From Planctomycetota bacterium (GTDB lineage Bacteria; Planctomycetota; UBA1135; GCA-002686595): a stretch of DNA of 64,000 nt. A program made the position numbers and the translations under genes. The notes under the pieces were generated by a model that had not been told where the DNA came from, ran no database searches, and saw only the letters and a program-made list of their open reading frames with translations. The stretch spans positions 62,001 through 126,000 of the forward strand of contig JASLMK010000078.1 in the NCBI GenBank assembly GCA_030746555.1, read 5' to 3'. Numbering within the stretch: position 1 is the stretch's first letter; each line of letters starts with the position of its first letter. This document shows positions 29,266 to 36,792 of the stretch, piece by piece.

Positions 29266-30879
29266 ATGCGCCGCCCTCCCCTCCTCGTCGCCCTCTGCGC
29301 CCTCGCGGGCGCGTGCCCACTCTCCGCCCAGACGACCCTGGGAGAGTCTGCGGAGCTGGTACCGCTCAACCCCGATGACCAACACCAGCTCGGCCTGGCG
29401 GTCACCCTCGACGGCGACACCCTCGTCGTCGGCGCGCCCGAGGCGGGCGTCCTGTCGCGCGGCTGGCTGTACGCCTACCGCCACGACGGCACCGCCTGGC
29501 AGCTCGAGGAGAGATTCACGACCTTCGCTCCCCAAGGCCACCAGCTCGGCCGACGGCTCTCGCTCTTCGGCGACACGGTCATCGTCGGCGGGCGGGACAA
29601 CGCCTACGCGTTCGTCCGCAACGGAACAGACTGGAGCCTGCAGGGCTACCTGCCCCACCCCCAGATCATCTCCCACTACGCGACCGACGTCTCGCTCTCG
29701 GGCGACGTCGCCGTGGTCTGCGAGAACAACCTCATCGCCAGCCGCGCCTGGATCTGGGAGCGCACCGGCAACTCCTGGGATCTCCTCGACCGCGTCGGCC
29801 CCGACCACGCGACCGCTCCCACCGGATTCGGCGTCAGCGCCGCCGTGTCGGGGGACGTGCTCGCCGTCGGAGCCCCCTTCGATCCCGATCTCGGCGCCCT
29901 CGCGGGCGCGGTCCACGTCTTCACGCGCAACGGTGACGCGTGGGTGCGGACGGCCAAGCTCCACGGCACGCCGGCCTTCGCCGGCCAGCGGTTCGGGTTC
30001 GAGGTCAGCATGGACCGCCGGACCGGGCCCACCAAGACCCTCGCCGTCGGGGCGGTCAACGCCGCCCATCCCTACGTGTTCGTCTTCCGGGGTAGCGGCG
30101 ACGCCTGGGTCCAGGAGGCCGTGCTCTCCCCGCCCTACCCCCAGAGCGAGTTCGGCTTCGCCACCGACGTCAGCGGCGAGACCCTCGTCGTCGGAGCCAA
30201 GACGGCCTCACCGGAGGGGATCGAGACGGGCGTCGCCCTCGTCTACCGCCGCTGCGGGAGCAACTGGTTCCTGCAGGAGGAGCTGCGTGCGTCCGCGGCG
30301 AACGGCGGCGACGAGGTCGGCGCCGCCGTCACGATGAGCGGCGAGCGAGCGGTCGTCGGGGCGCCCAACCACGACGACACGCACGTGAACGAGGGCCGCG
30401 CCTTCGTCTTCGAGCTCGGCGACTCCCCGGTCGGGTCCACCTGCCACGGCGACGGCTCCACCCAACCGTGCCCGTGCGGCAACCGCTCGGCCGCCGGCCT
30501 GCGGCGCGGCTGCACGAACTCCATGGGCAGAGGCGCGCAGATCCTCTCCAATCTGGAGGTCGCCGTCTCGACCGACCTCTTGGCGGTGTTCGGCGCGGCG
30601 CTCACCCCCGCCCGGCCCGCCGTGCTCCTCGCCGGCGACACCGCAGCCCCGGCCGTCTTCGGTGACGGCCTGCTCTGCGTCGGCGGCCCGCTCACACGGT
30701 TGGGCATTCGCGTCCCCGGCGCAGAGGGCGATGCGGTCTGGGGACCGGGGCTCTCGGCCACGGGCGGGTGGACGCCCGGGGACCAACGTGCCCTCCAGGT
30801 CCTCTACCGCGACCCTCCCGGCCCCTGCGGCGCTGAGTCCAACCTCACCAACGCCCTCACCGTGACCTTCGCGCCCTGA
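29266..30879 (+). CDS. Secreted beta-propeller (FG-GAP-like) protein with shared C-terminal domain
   Basis: 537 residues. The ATG at 29266 begins the signal peptide 'MRRPPLLVALCALAGACPLSAQ'; an upstream GTG-type extension of 8 codons is disfavoured. Seven or so blades of the form 'LGLAVTLDGDTLVVGAPEAG', 'FGVSAAVSGDVLAVGAPF' and 'FGFATDVSGETLVVGAK' make an integrin-alpha-like propeller. The last ~140 residues are the shared C-terminal domain ('CHGDGSTQPCPCGNRSA', 'AVFGDGLLCVGG', 'LQVLYRDPPGPCG'). It is probably a surface protein. It is convergent with the kinase-like gene (7-bp gap). Confidence 0.8.
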   Translation: MRRPPLLVALCALAGACPLSAQTTLGESAELVPLNPDDQHQLGLAVTLDGDTLVVGAPEAGVLSRGWLYAYRHDGTAWQLEERFTTFAPQGHQLGRRLSLFGDTVIVGGRDNAYAFVRNGTDWSLQGYLPHPQIISHYATDVSLSGDVAVVCENNLIASRAWIWERTGNSWDLLDRVGPDHATAPTGFGVSAAVSGDVLAVGAPFDPDLGALAGAVHVFTRNGDAWVRTAKLHGTPAFAGQRFGFEVSMDRRTGPTKTLAVGAVNAAHPYVFVFRGSGDAWVQEAVLSPPYPQSEFGFATDVSGETLVVGAKTASPEGIETGVALVYRRCGSNWFLQEELRASAANGGDEVGAAVTMSGERAVVGAPNHDDTHVNEGRAFVFELGDSPVGSTCHGDGSTQPCPCGNRSAAGLRRGCTNSMGRGAQILSNLEVAVSTDLLAVFGAALTPARPAVLLAGDTAAPAVFGDGLLCVGGPLTRLGIRVPGAEGDAVWGPGLSATGGWTPGDQRALQVLYRDPPGPCGAESNLTNALTVTFAP

Positions 30880-30886
30880 CGCCCGC

Positions 30887-31744
30887 TCAGAGCGCCCCGA
30901 GCCGCTCCGAGAACTCCCCGGCGGAGGAGAAACGCTCGCGGCGGTCGGTCATCAGGCCGCCGCGGATCACCTCCTCCAGGCCGTCGGGGAGCTCGAGACC
31001 GGGCGCGCACTCGGCGATCGTCGGCGGCTGCTTCGCCAGCTTGGCCTGGAAGACGTCCAGGAAGCTCGCCCCAGACCACGGAACGCAGCCGGCCACGAGC
31101 TCGAACAGCACGGTGGCGAGGTTGTAGATGTCCGACTGCACGTCCGGAGACTCCCCGCCGAACTGCTCGACCGGCGCGTAGTAGGGGGTCCCGATCAGGG
31201 CCGTCTTGTCCCCCAGGTGCTTGGCACTCCACAGTCCCGGGGTGATCCCGCCGTCGATCAACACCGGACCGGCGCCCCCGTCCTCGACGTGGATCGTGTA
31301 GGGCTTGATGTCACCGTGGACCTGCCCGGCGGCGTGGATCGCCCCGAGTCCCTCCAGCAGAGCGCCAGCGAGGGCGACCACGTCTTCGGCGGACATGCGC
31401 TCGTGGTCGTTGAGCCAGTCGCGCAGGGAGCGCTCGGGCGGGAAGGCCGTCGCGAGCACCAGGGTGCCGTCCTCCAGGGTCGTCACGCAGTCCACCGACA
31501 GCACCGCGGGAGCGTCGATGGCGCTCCACGCCTCCATCACCCCCGCGAAGTCGGCCGTCTGGTCCAGACCCCCGAACAGCGCCGCGGGGAAGACCTGCAG
31601 CTCGCGGACAGCGCCGTCTTCGGCGTCGTTGACCTCGAACGTGGCCGACATCCCGCCTTGGCGGTAGGAGCGGGTGATCTCCCAGCGGTCGCAGACGACC
31701 TTTCCGGGAGCGAGATCGAACAGGGACAGGCTGGTCTGGGGCAT
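30887..31744 (-). CDS. Protein-kinase-fold protein, probably a pseudokinase
   Basis: 285 residues covering one Hanks-type kinase domain. A degenerate glycine loop ('SYRQGGMSATFEV'), a catalytic-loop equivalent 'HGDIKPYTIHV' (143-153) and an activation-segment end 'ALIGTPYYAPVEQFGG' with 'DVQSDIYNLATVLFEL' identify the fold. Several catalytic features are missing. The VAIK lysine is absent in 'AVRELQVFP', the loop Asn is Thr150, and DFG is 'DGG' (164-166). HxD Asp145 and Lys147 remain. There is no transmembrane helix. AAGGA precedes the ATG. It lies downstream of the kynureninase-like operon across a 174-bp gap. A regulatory, non-catalytic role is likely. Confidence 0.82.
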   Translation of the reverse strand: MPQTSLSLFDLAPGKVVCDRWEITRSYRQGGMSATFEVNDAEDGAVRELQVFPAALFGGLDQTADFAGVMEAWSAIDAPAVLSVDCVTTLEDGTLVLATAFPPERSLRDWLNDHERMSAEDVVALAGALLEGLGAIHAAGQVHGDIKPYTIHVEDGGAGPVLIDGGITPGLWSAKHLGDKTALIGTPYYAPVEQFGGESPDVQSDIYNLATVLFELVAGCVPWSGASFLDVFQAKLAKQPPTIAECAPGLELPDGLEEVIRGGLMTDRRERFSSAGEFSERLGAL

Positions 31745-31918
31745 CGGAAGGGGTTCCTTGCTGGGGATCGCCCCGACCGCGGCGGTCGGGACGCTGGATG
31801 CGCGGGGCGCCGAGCTCGTCCGTTACGGCGGGGATCACCGCCGCGAGGGGCCGAGCCGGGGCCGCAACGATACTGAAGGCCGACGGAAACCGCGACCCGG
31901 CCGGGGGAGGGGGCGGGC

Positions 31919-33118
31919 TCAATAGCGACCCGCCGCCGCGGCGCCGTCACGCCAGGCGCCGCTCTCGCGCAGCTCGCTCATGTGGTCCGCGAACGCCTCC
32001 AGCTCCTCCGCACGGGTGTAGAAGTGCGGGGACACGCGGATCCCGGCGCCCGGTCGATGGTCGACGAGCATCCCGCGTTCGGCCAGGGCCGCGACGTAGG
32101 CTGCGCCGTCCTCCTGCTCGTGCAGGCCGATCGTGAGCGTGCCGCCCCTCCGGTTGGGGTCGGCCACGCTGTTCACCTCGAAGCCTCGCTCGAGCATCCG
32201 CGCGCGCAGACCCTCGGTGAGGGCCACCGAGTGAGCGCGGATGCGCTCCACGCCGGCCTCCAGGATCACCTCGTAGCCGGCGGTCGCCTGCAGGAGGGAG
32301 GCGACGGCGGGCGAACCGTGCAGGAAGCGCTCGATGCCCTCGGCATGGCGCTGCGGTCCGGTCTCGAAGGCGAAGGGGTCGGCGTGGGCCATCCAACCCG
32401 TGACGCGCGGCGCGAGGCGCTCGATGAGGTCGGGCCGCACGTAGAGGTACGCCGCTCCCGGGCCCCCGCAGAGCCACTTGACCGAGCCTCCGCAGACCAT
32501 GTCGACCCCCAGCGCCGTGACGTCGAGAGGTACCGTCCCCAGGGACTGGTAGGTGTCGAGCAGGACGAGGGCGCCGACCTCCCTGGCGCGGGCGCAGATC
32601 GCCTCGGCGTCCTGCAGGTAGGAGGTCTTGAAGCACACGTGGCTGAGGGGAACGATCAGCGTCTCCTCGTCGATGGCCTCGACCATGCGCTCGGTGGGGA
32701 CGTCGACCGATCCGCCTGGGACCTCGACGATGCGCGCGCCCTCGGCGCGCAGCGCCTCCCACACGTACATGTTCGTCGGGAAGTTCTGGTCGGAGTAGAC
32801 GACCTTGTTCCGACGGCCGGAGAAGTCGAGGGCCGAGGCCACGATGCTCTGGATGACCGAGACGTTCTGGTGCATCGCGACCGTGCCCTCGGGAGCGTTC
32901 ATGATGCGCCCGACGAGATCGCCGACGTCCACCGGCGCGGTCCACCAGCCCTCGGCCCAGGCGCGGACGCCGCGCTCGGCCCACTGGTCGGCGAACGCAC
33001 CGAGCTTGTCGTACACGCCCCTGGGCATCGCCCCGAGGCTGTGGGTCACCAGGTAGGCGCAGCCCTCCAGGATCGGGAACCGATCACGCCAGTCTTCGGG
33101 CCGCAGTTCGTCGGTCAT
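31919..33118 (-). CDS. Kynureninase-like class V PLP-dependent enzyme
   Basis: 399 residues, fold-type I. The PLP lysine is in 'GGSVKWLCGGPGAAYLYVRPDL', and the preceding 'LLDTYQSLGTVPLDV' corresponds to the kynureninase 'DLAHSAGAVPVDL' segment. 'YSDQNFPTNMYVWEAL', 'HGSPAVASLLQATAGYEVI' and 'LVDHRPGAGIRVSPHFYT' also align with kynureninases, which split kynurenine to anthranilate and alanine. Class V membership is certain; the substrate is inferred. It overlaps the ferredoxin gene stop by one base (TGATG) and is the last gene of the SDR-RidA-hydratase-dehydrogenase-ferredoxin operon. Confidence 0.85.
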   Translation of the reverse strand: MTDELRPEDWRDRFPILEGCAYLVTHSLGAMPRGVYDKLGAFADQWAERGVRAWAEGWWTAPVDVGDLVGRIMNAPEGTVAMHQNVSVIQSIVASALDFSGRRNKVVYSDQNFPTNMYVWEALRAEGARIVEVPGGSVDVPTERMVEAIDEETLIVPLSHVCFKTSYLQDAEAICARAREVGALVLLDTYQSLGTVPLDVTALGVDMVCGGSVKWLCGGPGAAYLYVRPDLIERLAPRVTGWMAHADPFAFETGPQRHAEGIERFLHGSPAVASLLQATAGYEVILEAGVERIRAHSVALTEGLRARMLERGFEVNSVADPNRRGGTLTIGLHEQEDGAAYVAALAERGMLVDHRPGAGIRVSPHFYTRAEELEAFADHMSELRESGAWRDGAAAAGRY

Positions 33119-33492
33119 CAGGAAATCGAGAACTCGTCGGGTTCGCTCGGCGCGTCGGGGTCGATGCCGGTCAGGGCCTCGGGCGGGAGCACCAGCCGCT
33201 CTACCGGACGCCCGCCGATCAGGTGCTGCTCCACGATCTCCTCCACGTCCCCGACCGCCACGCGGGCGTACCAGACGCCTTCGGGGTAGACCACGAGCGT
33301 CGCGCCCGCCGCGCACTGGTCCAGGCAACCGGCCTTGTTCGCGCGAACGATGCGCTTGAGCCCGCGCTCGTGGATCGCGCGCTTGAAGGCGACGGCGACC
33401 TCCACCCCCCCGCGATCCGCGCAGCACCCGCGCGGATCGCCGGCGGCGCGCTCGTTGATGCAGATGAAGACGTGACGGGTGAAGGCTGCCAT
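33118..33492 (-). CDS. Thioredoxin-like [2Fe-2S] ferredoxin
   Basis: 124 residues. The cysteine pattern 'VFICINERAAGDPRGCCAD' followed by 'VRANKAGCLDQCAAGATLVVYPEG' is that of the thioredoxin-fold [2Fe-2S] ferredoxins also found as NuoE-like domains. 'GVWYARVAVGDVEEIVEQHL' completes the fold. It transfers single electrons in the cytosol, here perhaps to or from a flavoenzyme of the same cluster. It sits between the acyl-CoA dehydrogenase gene (6-bp gap) and the kynureninase-like gene (1-bp overlap). Confidence 0.9.
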   Translation of the reverse strand: MAAFTRHVFICINERAAGDPRGCCADRGGVEVAVAFKRAIHERGLKRIVRANKAGCLDQCAAGATLVVYPEGVWYARVAVGDVEEIVEQHLIGGRPVERLVLPPEALTGIDPDAPSEPDEFSIS

Positions 33493-33498
33493 GGCGGG

Positions 33499-34647
33499 TC
33501 AGGCGTCGGAGGAAGAGAGCAGTTCCTTGGCGAGGATGAGCTTTTGGATCTCGCTCGTGCCCTCGTAGATGCGCAGGGCGCGCGCCTCGCGCAGGAGGCG
33601 CTCGACGACGGTGCCGCGGCGGACGCCGAGGCCGCCGTGGTGCTGGACGGCCCGGTCGCAGATCCACGAGGCGGTCTCGGTGGCGTAGAGCTTGGCCCGG
33701 GCGACCTCCGCGGTGGCCGGCCCGCCCTCGTCCACGGCGCTCGCCGCCGCCTCGACGAGCAGGCGCGCGGCCTCCAGGCGCGTGTCCATCTCGGCCAGCT
33801 CGAAGCGCAGGGCCTGGAAGGTCGCCAGCGGCCTCCCGAACTGCTCGCGCGAGCGTAGGTGGGCCGTCGATTCGCTCAGCGCGCGGCGAGCGAAGCCGGT
33901 GGCGGCGGCGGCGACCGAGGTACGGAAGCGTGCCAGGGTCGCAAGGGCCAGGGCGAGGCCGCCGCCCAAGTCCCCCAGGCGCGCGTCGTCGGCGACGACG
34001 ACGCCGTCGAGTGAGAGGTCACCGATGGGATGGGGTGCGGTGACCTCGAAGCGTTCGACCGTGAGCCCGGGGGCGTCCGCCGGGACGAGGAACATGGTCA
34101 GACCGTCCTGCCCGCCGTCTCCGGGCTCGCCGCCGGTGCGCGCGAGGAGGGTGAAGAAGTCCGCGACGCCGGCGTTGGTGATGAACGCCTTCCCGCCGTC
34201 GAGGCGCCAACCGCCGTCGGTCTGGACGGCCTTCGTGGCGACCTCTCCCAGGCTGGACCCCGCGCCGTGCTCGGTGACGGCGAAGGCCGCGACGCGCTCG
34301 CCGCGGGCGACCACGCCCATGACCCGCGCCCGCAGCTCGTCGGAGCCTGCGCGGGCTAGGGGATAGGAGCCCAGGCCCTGCATCACGAAGGTCACGTCCA
34401 GGATCCCCGAGTGCGCCGCGAGCTCCGCGCGCAGGGCGCACAGGGCGCGCACGCTGACCTCGTCGGCACCGGCGAGCTCGCCCGCGTCGGCCCCGCCGAA
34501 GGCCGCCGGTACGGTCCAGGCCAGAAGCCCCGCCTCGGCCAACAGATCGACGCAGCGCCGCGCCGCGGCGTCCTCGCCGAGCCCCGTGAGCTCCACCTCG
34601 GCGCGCTCCCCCACGGCGCGCGCCTCCGCGATCAGTCGCTCGAGCAT
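33499..34647 (-). CDS. Acyl-CoA dehydrogenase
   Basis: 382 residues, typical for the FAD-dependent family that introduces the alpha-beta double bond into acyl-CoA. 'AAFAVTEHGAGSSLGEVATKA' and 'GGKAFITNAGVADFFTLLART' form the middle beta domain. 'LRSREQFGRPLATFQALRFELAEM', 'AVQHHGGLGV' and 'LRIYEGTSEIQKLILAK' are C-terminal signatures; the 'YEGTSEIQ' Glu is the usual catalytic base. It overlaps the upstream enoyl-CoA hydratase gene by 16 bp. The physiological acyl-CoA is unknown; context suggests ring-derived acyl-CoAs. Confidence 0.95.
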   Translation of the reverse strand: MLERLIAEARAVGERAEVELTGLGEDAAARRCVDLLAEAGLLAWTVPAAFGGADAGELAGADEVSVRALCALRAELAAHSGILDVTFVMQGLGSYPLARAGSDELRARVMGVVARGERVAAFAVTEHGAGSSLGEVATKAVQTDGGWRLDGGKAFITNAGVADFFTLLARTGGEPGDGGQDGLTMFLVPADAPGLTVERFEVTAPHPIGDLSLDGVVVADDARLGDLGGGLALALATLARFRTSVAAAATGFARRALSESTAHLRSREQFGRPLATFQALRFELAEMDTRLEAARLLVEAAASAVDEGGPATAEVARAKLYATETASWICDRAVQHHGGLGVRRGTVVERLLREARALRIYEGTSEIQKLILAKELLSSSDA

Positions 34648-35480
34648 CCTTCCGCCTCCGCGGGCGCGTGGCCCGGCCAGTGCTGCACGAAGTCCGCCGA
34701 ACGCTTCTCGACGAAGGCCTGATGGGACTCGGCGTAGTCGGGGTGGCCCATGCACTCCGCCTGAGCCCAGGCTTCCAGCTGCATGGCCGTCGAGAAATCG
34801 GTGTGCGCCTCCCGAGCGAGCATGCGCTTGGTCATGGCCAGCCCCAGGCTCGGTCCGCTCGCGAGGCGCTCGGCCCACTCCGCGGTCAACGCCTCGAGCT
34901 CCTCGGAAGCGACGACCCGGTTGTAGAGGCCGATCTCCCCGGCGCGCTCGGCGCTGATGAACTCACCGCCGAGCAAGAGCTCCTTGGCGTGGCCGAGGCC
35001 GACGATCCGCGGCAGGAGCCAGGCGGCGCCCATGTCGGCGCCGCACAGGCCGACCTTGGTGAACAGGAACGCGATCTTGGCGCTGTCGGCGGCCAGCCGC
35101 ACGTCGCAGGCGCAGGCGATCACCGCCCCCGCCCCGCAGACCGTGCCGTTGAGGGAGGCGATGACCGGCTTCTCGAGGTCGTGGATGTTCTCCACCAGCT
35201 CGCAGGTCATGCGCGTGAAGGCGGCGATCTCCGCATCGCTCGCGTCCAACAGCTTCCCGATGATGTCCAGGACGTCGCCTCCCGAACAGAAGGCACGTCC
35301 CGTGCCGGTGACGACGACGGCGCGCACGCTGTCCCTCGAAGCCAGCGCCGCGAAGGTGTCGGTGAGCTCCCGGTAGGAGTCGAAGGTCAGGGCGTTGAGG
35401 CGCTCGGGGCGGTCGAGGCGGACGGTCGCGACACCGTCGGACTCGGAGTAGGCGAAGTGGCGGGTCTGCATCCACCGCAT
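34632..35480 (-). CDS. Enoyl-CoA hydratase/isomerase family protein
   Basis: 282 residues of the crotonase superfamily. 'ATVRLDRPERLNALTFDSY', the oxyanion-hole segment 'GRAFCSGGDVLDI' and 'KPVIASLNGTVCGAGAVIACACDVR' define the fold. The second catalytic region 'FTKVGLCGADMGAAWLLPRIVG' has Asp in place of one of the two glutamates of true hydratases, so isomerase, hydrolase or ring-cleavage chemistry is possible. The ATG at 35480 has GGAG upstream; another ATG lies 9 bp inside. It is in the operon with RidA and SDR genes. Confidence 0.9.
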   Translation of the reverse strand: MRWMQTRHFAYSESDGVATVRLDRPERLNALTFDSYRELTDTFAALASRDSVRAVVVTGTGRAFCSGGDVLDIIGKLLDASDAEIAAFTRMTCELVENIHDLEKPVIASLNGTVCGAGAVIACACDVRLAADSAKIAFLFTKVGLCGADMGAAWLLPRIVGLGHAKELLLGGEFISAERAGEIGLYNRVVASEELEALTAEWAERLASGPSLGLAMTKRMLAREAHTDFSTAMQLEAWAQAECMGHPDYAESHQAFVEKRSADFVQHWPGHAPAEAEGCSSD

Positions 35481-35513
35481 GATCCCAACTCCGCGCTCTC
35501 GCGGCCAGCCCGG

Positions 35514-35918
35514 TCAGGAGATCGCCGCGGTGGCCTCGATCTCCAGCAGCGCCCCCTCCTCGACCAGCCCGGCGACCTGCACCAGGGCCATGGCGGGGAA
35601 GTGGCGGCCCATGCACTCGCGCCAGGCGGCGCCCAGTGCCGGGAGGTTCGCGAGGTAGGCCTGCTTGTCGGTGACCATCACGAGCATGCGCGCGATGTCG
35701 TCCGGCTCGCCGCCCGCGGCCCTCACGACGGCCACGACGTTGGAGAGGGCCTGGGCGAACTGCGCCACGAAGTCCTCCTCTCCCACGAGCTGCTTGCGCT
35801 CGTCCCAGGCGACCTGGCCGGCGACGAACAGCAGCTTCGCTCCCGGCTCCACGAGGATTCCGTTGGCATAACCCGAGGGGGCGTCCCAGCCCTCGGGTTG
35901 GATGACCCGTCCGCTCAT
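35514..35918 (-). CDS. RidA/YjgF/TdcF-family protein
   Basis: 134 residues with the trimeric RidA fold ('LLFVAGQVAWDERKQLVG', 'AQFAQALSNVVAVVRAAGG', 'MALVQVAGLVEEGALLEIEATA'). Classic RidA hydrolyses enamine/imine intermediates using an Arg just before the 'CVEVA' strand. Here that region reads 'FPAMALVQVAGL', with no Arg, so canonical imine deamination is doubtful. Homologues in aromatic and amino-acid degradation clusters act on unstable enamines. Its 4-bp overlap with the SDR gene indicates coupled translation. Confidence 0.92.
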   Translation of the reverse strand: MSGRVIQPEGWDAPSGYANGILVEPGAKLLFVAGQVAWDERKQLVGEEDFVAQFAQALSNVVAVVRAAGGEPDDIARMLVMVTDKQAYLANLPALGAAWRECMGRHFPAMALVQVAGLVEEGALLEIEATAAIS

Positions 35919-36712
35919 CGCACGACCTCCTTGGGCGTGTCCGTACCGTCGAGCTCCACGATGCGTCCGTGGTCGGAGCCGGCGATCAGCTCGCCCACCG
36001 CCTCGGCCACCTCGTCGACGGTCACGAGCCGGCCGCCGGGGTTCGCGCGCGCGAAGGTGCGCAGGACCAGCTTGACGCTCTTCCCGGAGCGCTCCGCGGC
36101 ACGCTCGGCCGCGGCTTGGGTCAAGGGCGTGTCCACGTAGTGGGGACAGACCACGTTCAACCCGACGCCCGTGTGTTGCAGCTCCTCGACGGCCACGCGG
36201 GAGTAGCCGAGCAGGGCGTGCTTCGAGGCCGCGTAGGCGGCCGCGTAGGGGTAGCCGCGCAGGGCGGCCGAGGACGCCACGTTTACGACGCGGCCGAAGC
36301 CGCGCTCGACCATGGCCGGCACGAGCGCCTCGATCAGACGCCGCGCCCCGTGCAGGTTGGTCGCGAGGTGCCGCTCGTGGAGCTCGTCGAACGACTCGCC
36401 GGCCAGCGGCAAGAGCGGTGCGGTGAGCACGATCCCCGCGTTGTTCACCAGCCAGGAGATCGGTCCCACGCCCTCGGTGGCGGTGCGCGCTCTCTCGACC
36501 GCCTCACCGAGGGCGTCGGGGTCGGTCAGGTCGAAGGCCAGGGGCCAGGCGGTGCCGCCGCCGGCCTCGATCTCCTCGCAGACGCCGGCGCAGCGCGCCT
36601 CGTCCCGGCCGCAGACCACGATTGCGGCCCCTCCGGCCGCCAGGCGGCGCGCCACGCCGGCGCCGATCCCGCTGCTCGCCCCGCTCACCAGCGCTACGGT
36701 CCGCTCACCCAT
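35915..36712 (-). CDS. Short-chain dehydrogenase/reductase
   Basis: 265 residues. The NAD(P) motif is 'ALVSGASSGIGAGVARRLA' and the structural motif is 'WLVNNAGIV'. The catalytic Ser lies in 'VVNVASSAALRGYPYAAAY', followed by 'YAASKHALLG' (Tyr and Lys). This is a complete classical SDR, oxidising a hydroxyl or reducing a ketone in the cytosol. In this operon it could act as the 3-hydroxyacyl-CoA dehydrogenase step, which is inference. First gene of the operon, 80 bp from the divergent Old Yellow Enzyme gene. Confidence 0.94.
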   Translation of the reverse strand: MGERTVALVSGASSGIGAGVARRLAAGGAAIVVCGRDEARCAGVCEEIEAGGGTAWPLAFDLTDPDALGEAVERARTATEGVGPISWLVNNAGIVLTAPLLPLAGESFDELHERHLATNLHGARRLIEALVPAMVERGFGRVVNVASSAALRGYPYAAAYAASKHALLGYSRVAVEELQHTGVGLNVVCPHYVDTPLTQAAAERAAERSGKSVKLVLRTFARANPGGRLVTVDEVAEAVGELIAGSDHGRIVELDGTDTPKEVVR

Positions 36713-36792
36713 CACCGGCAGCCTATCGGGGTGGGGGTCGGGCTGGAAGCCCGGGCGGGCGGCGCCGACGCGCGGGAGTAGAATCCTCGGCC

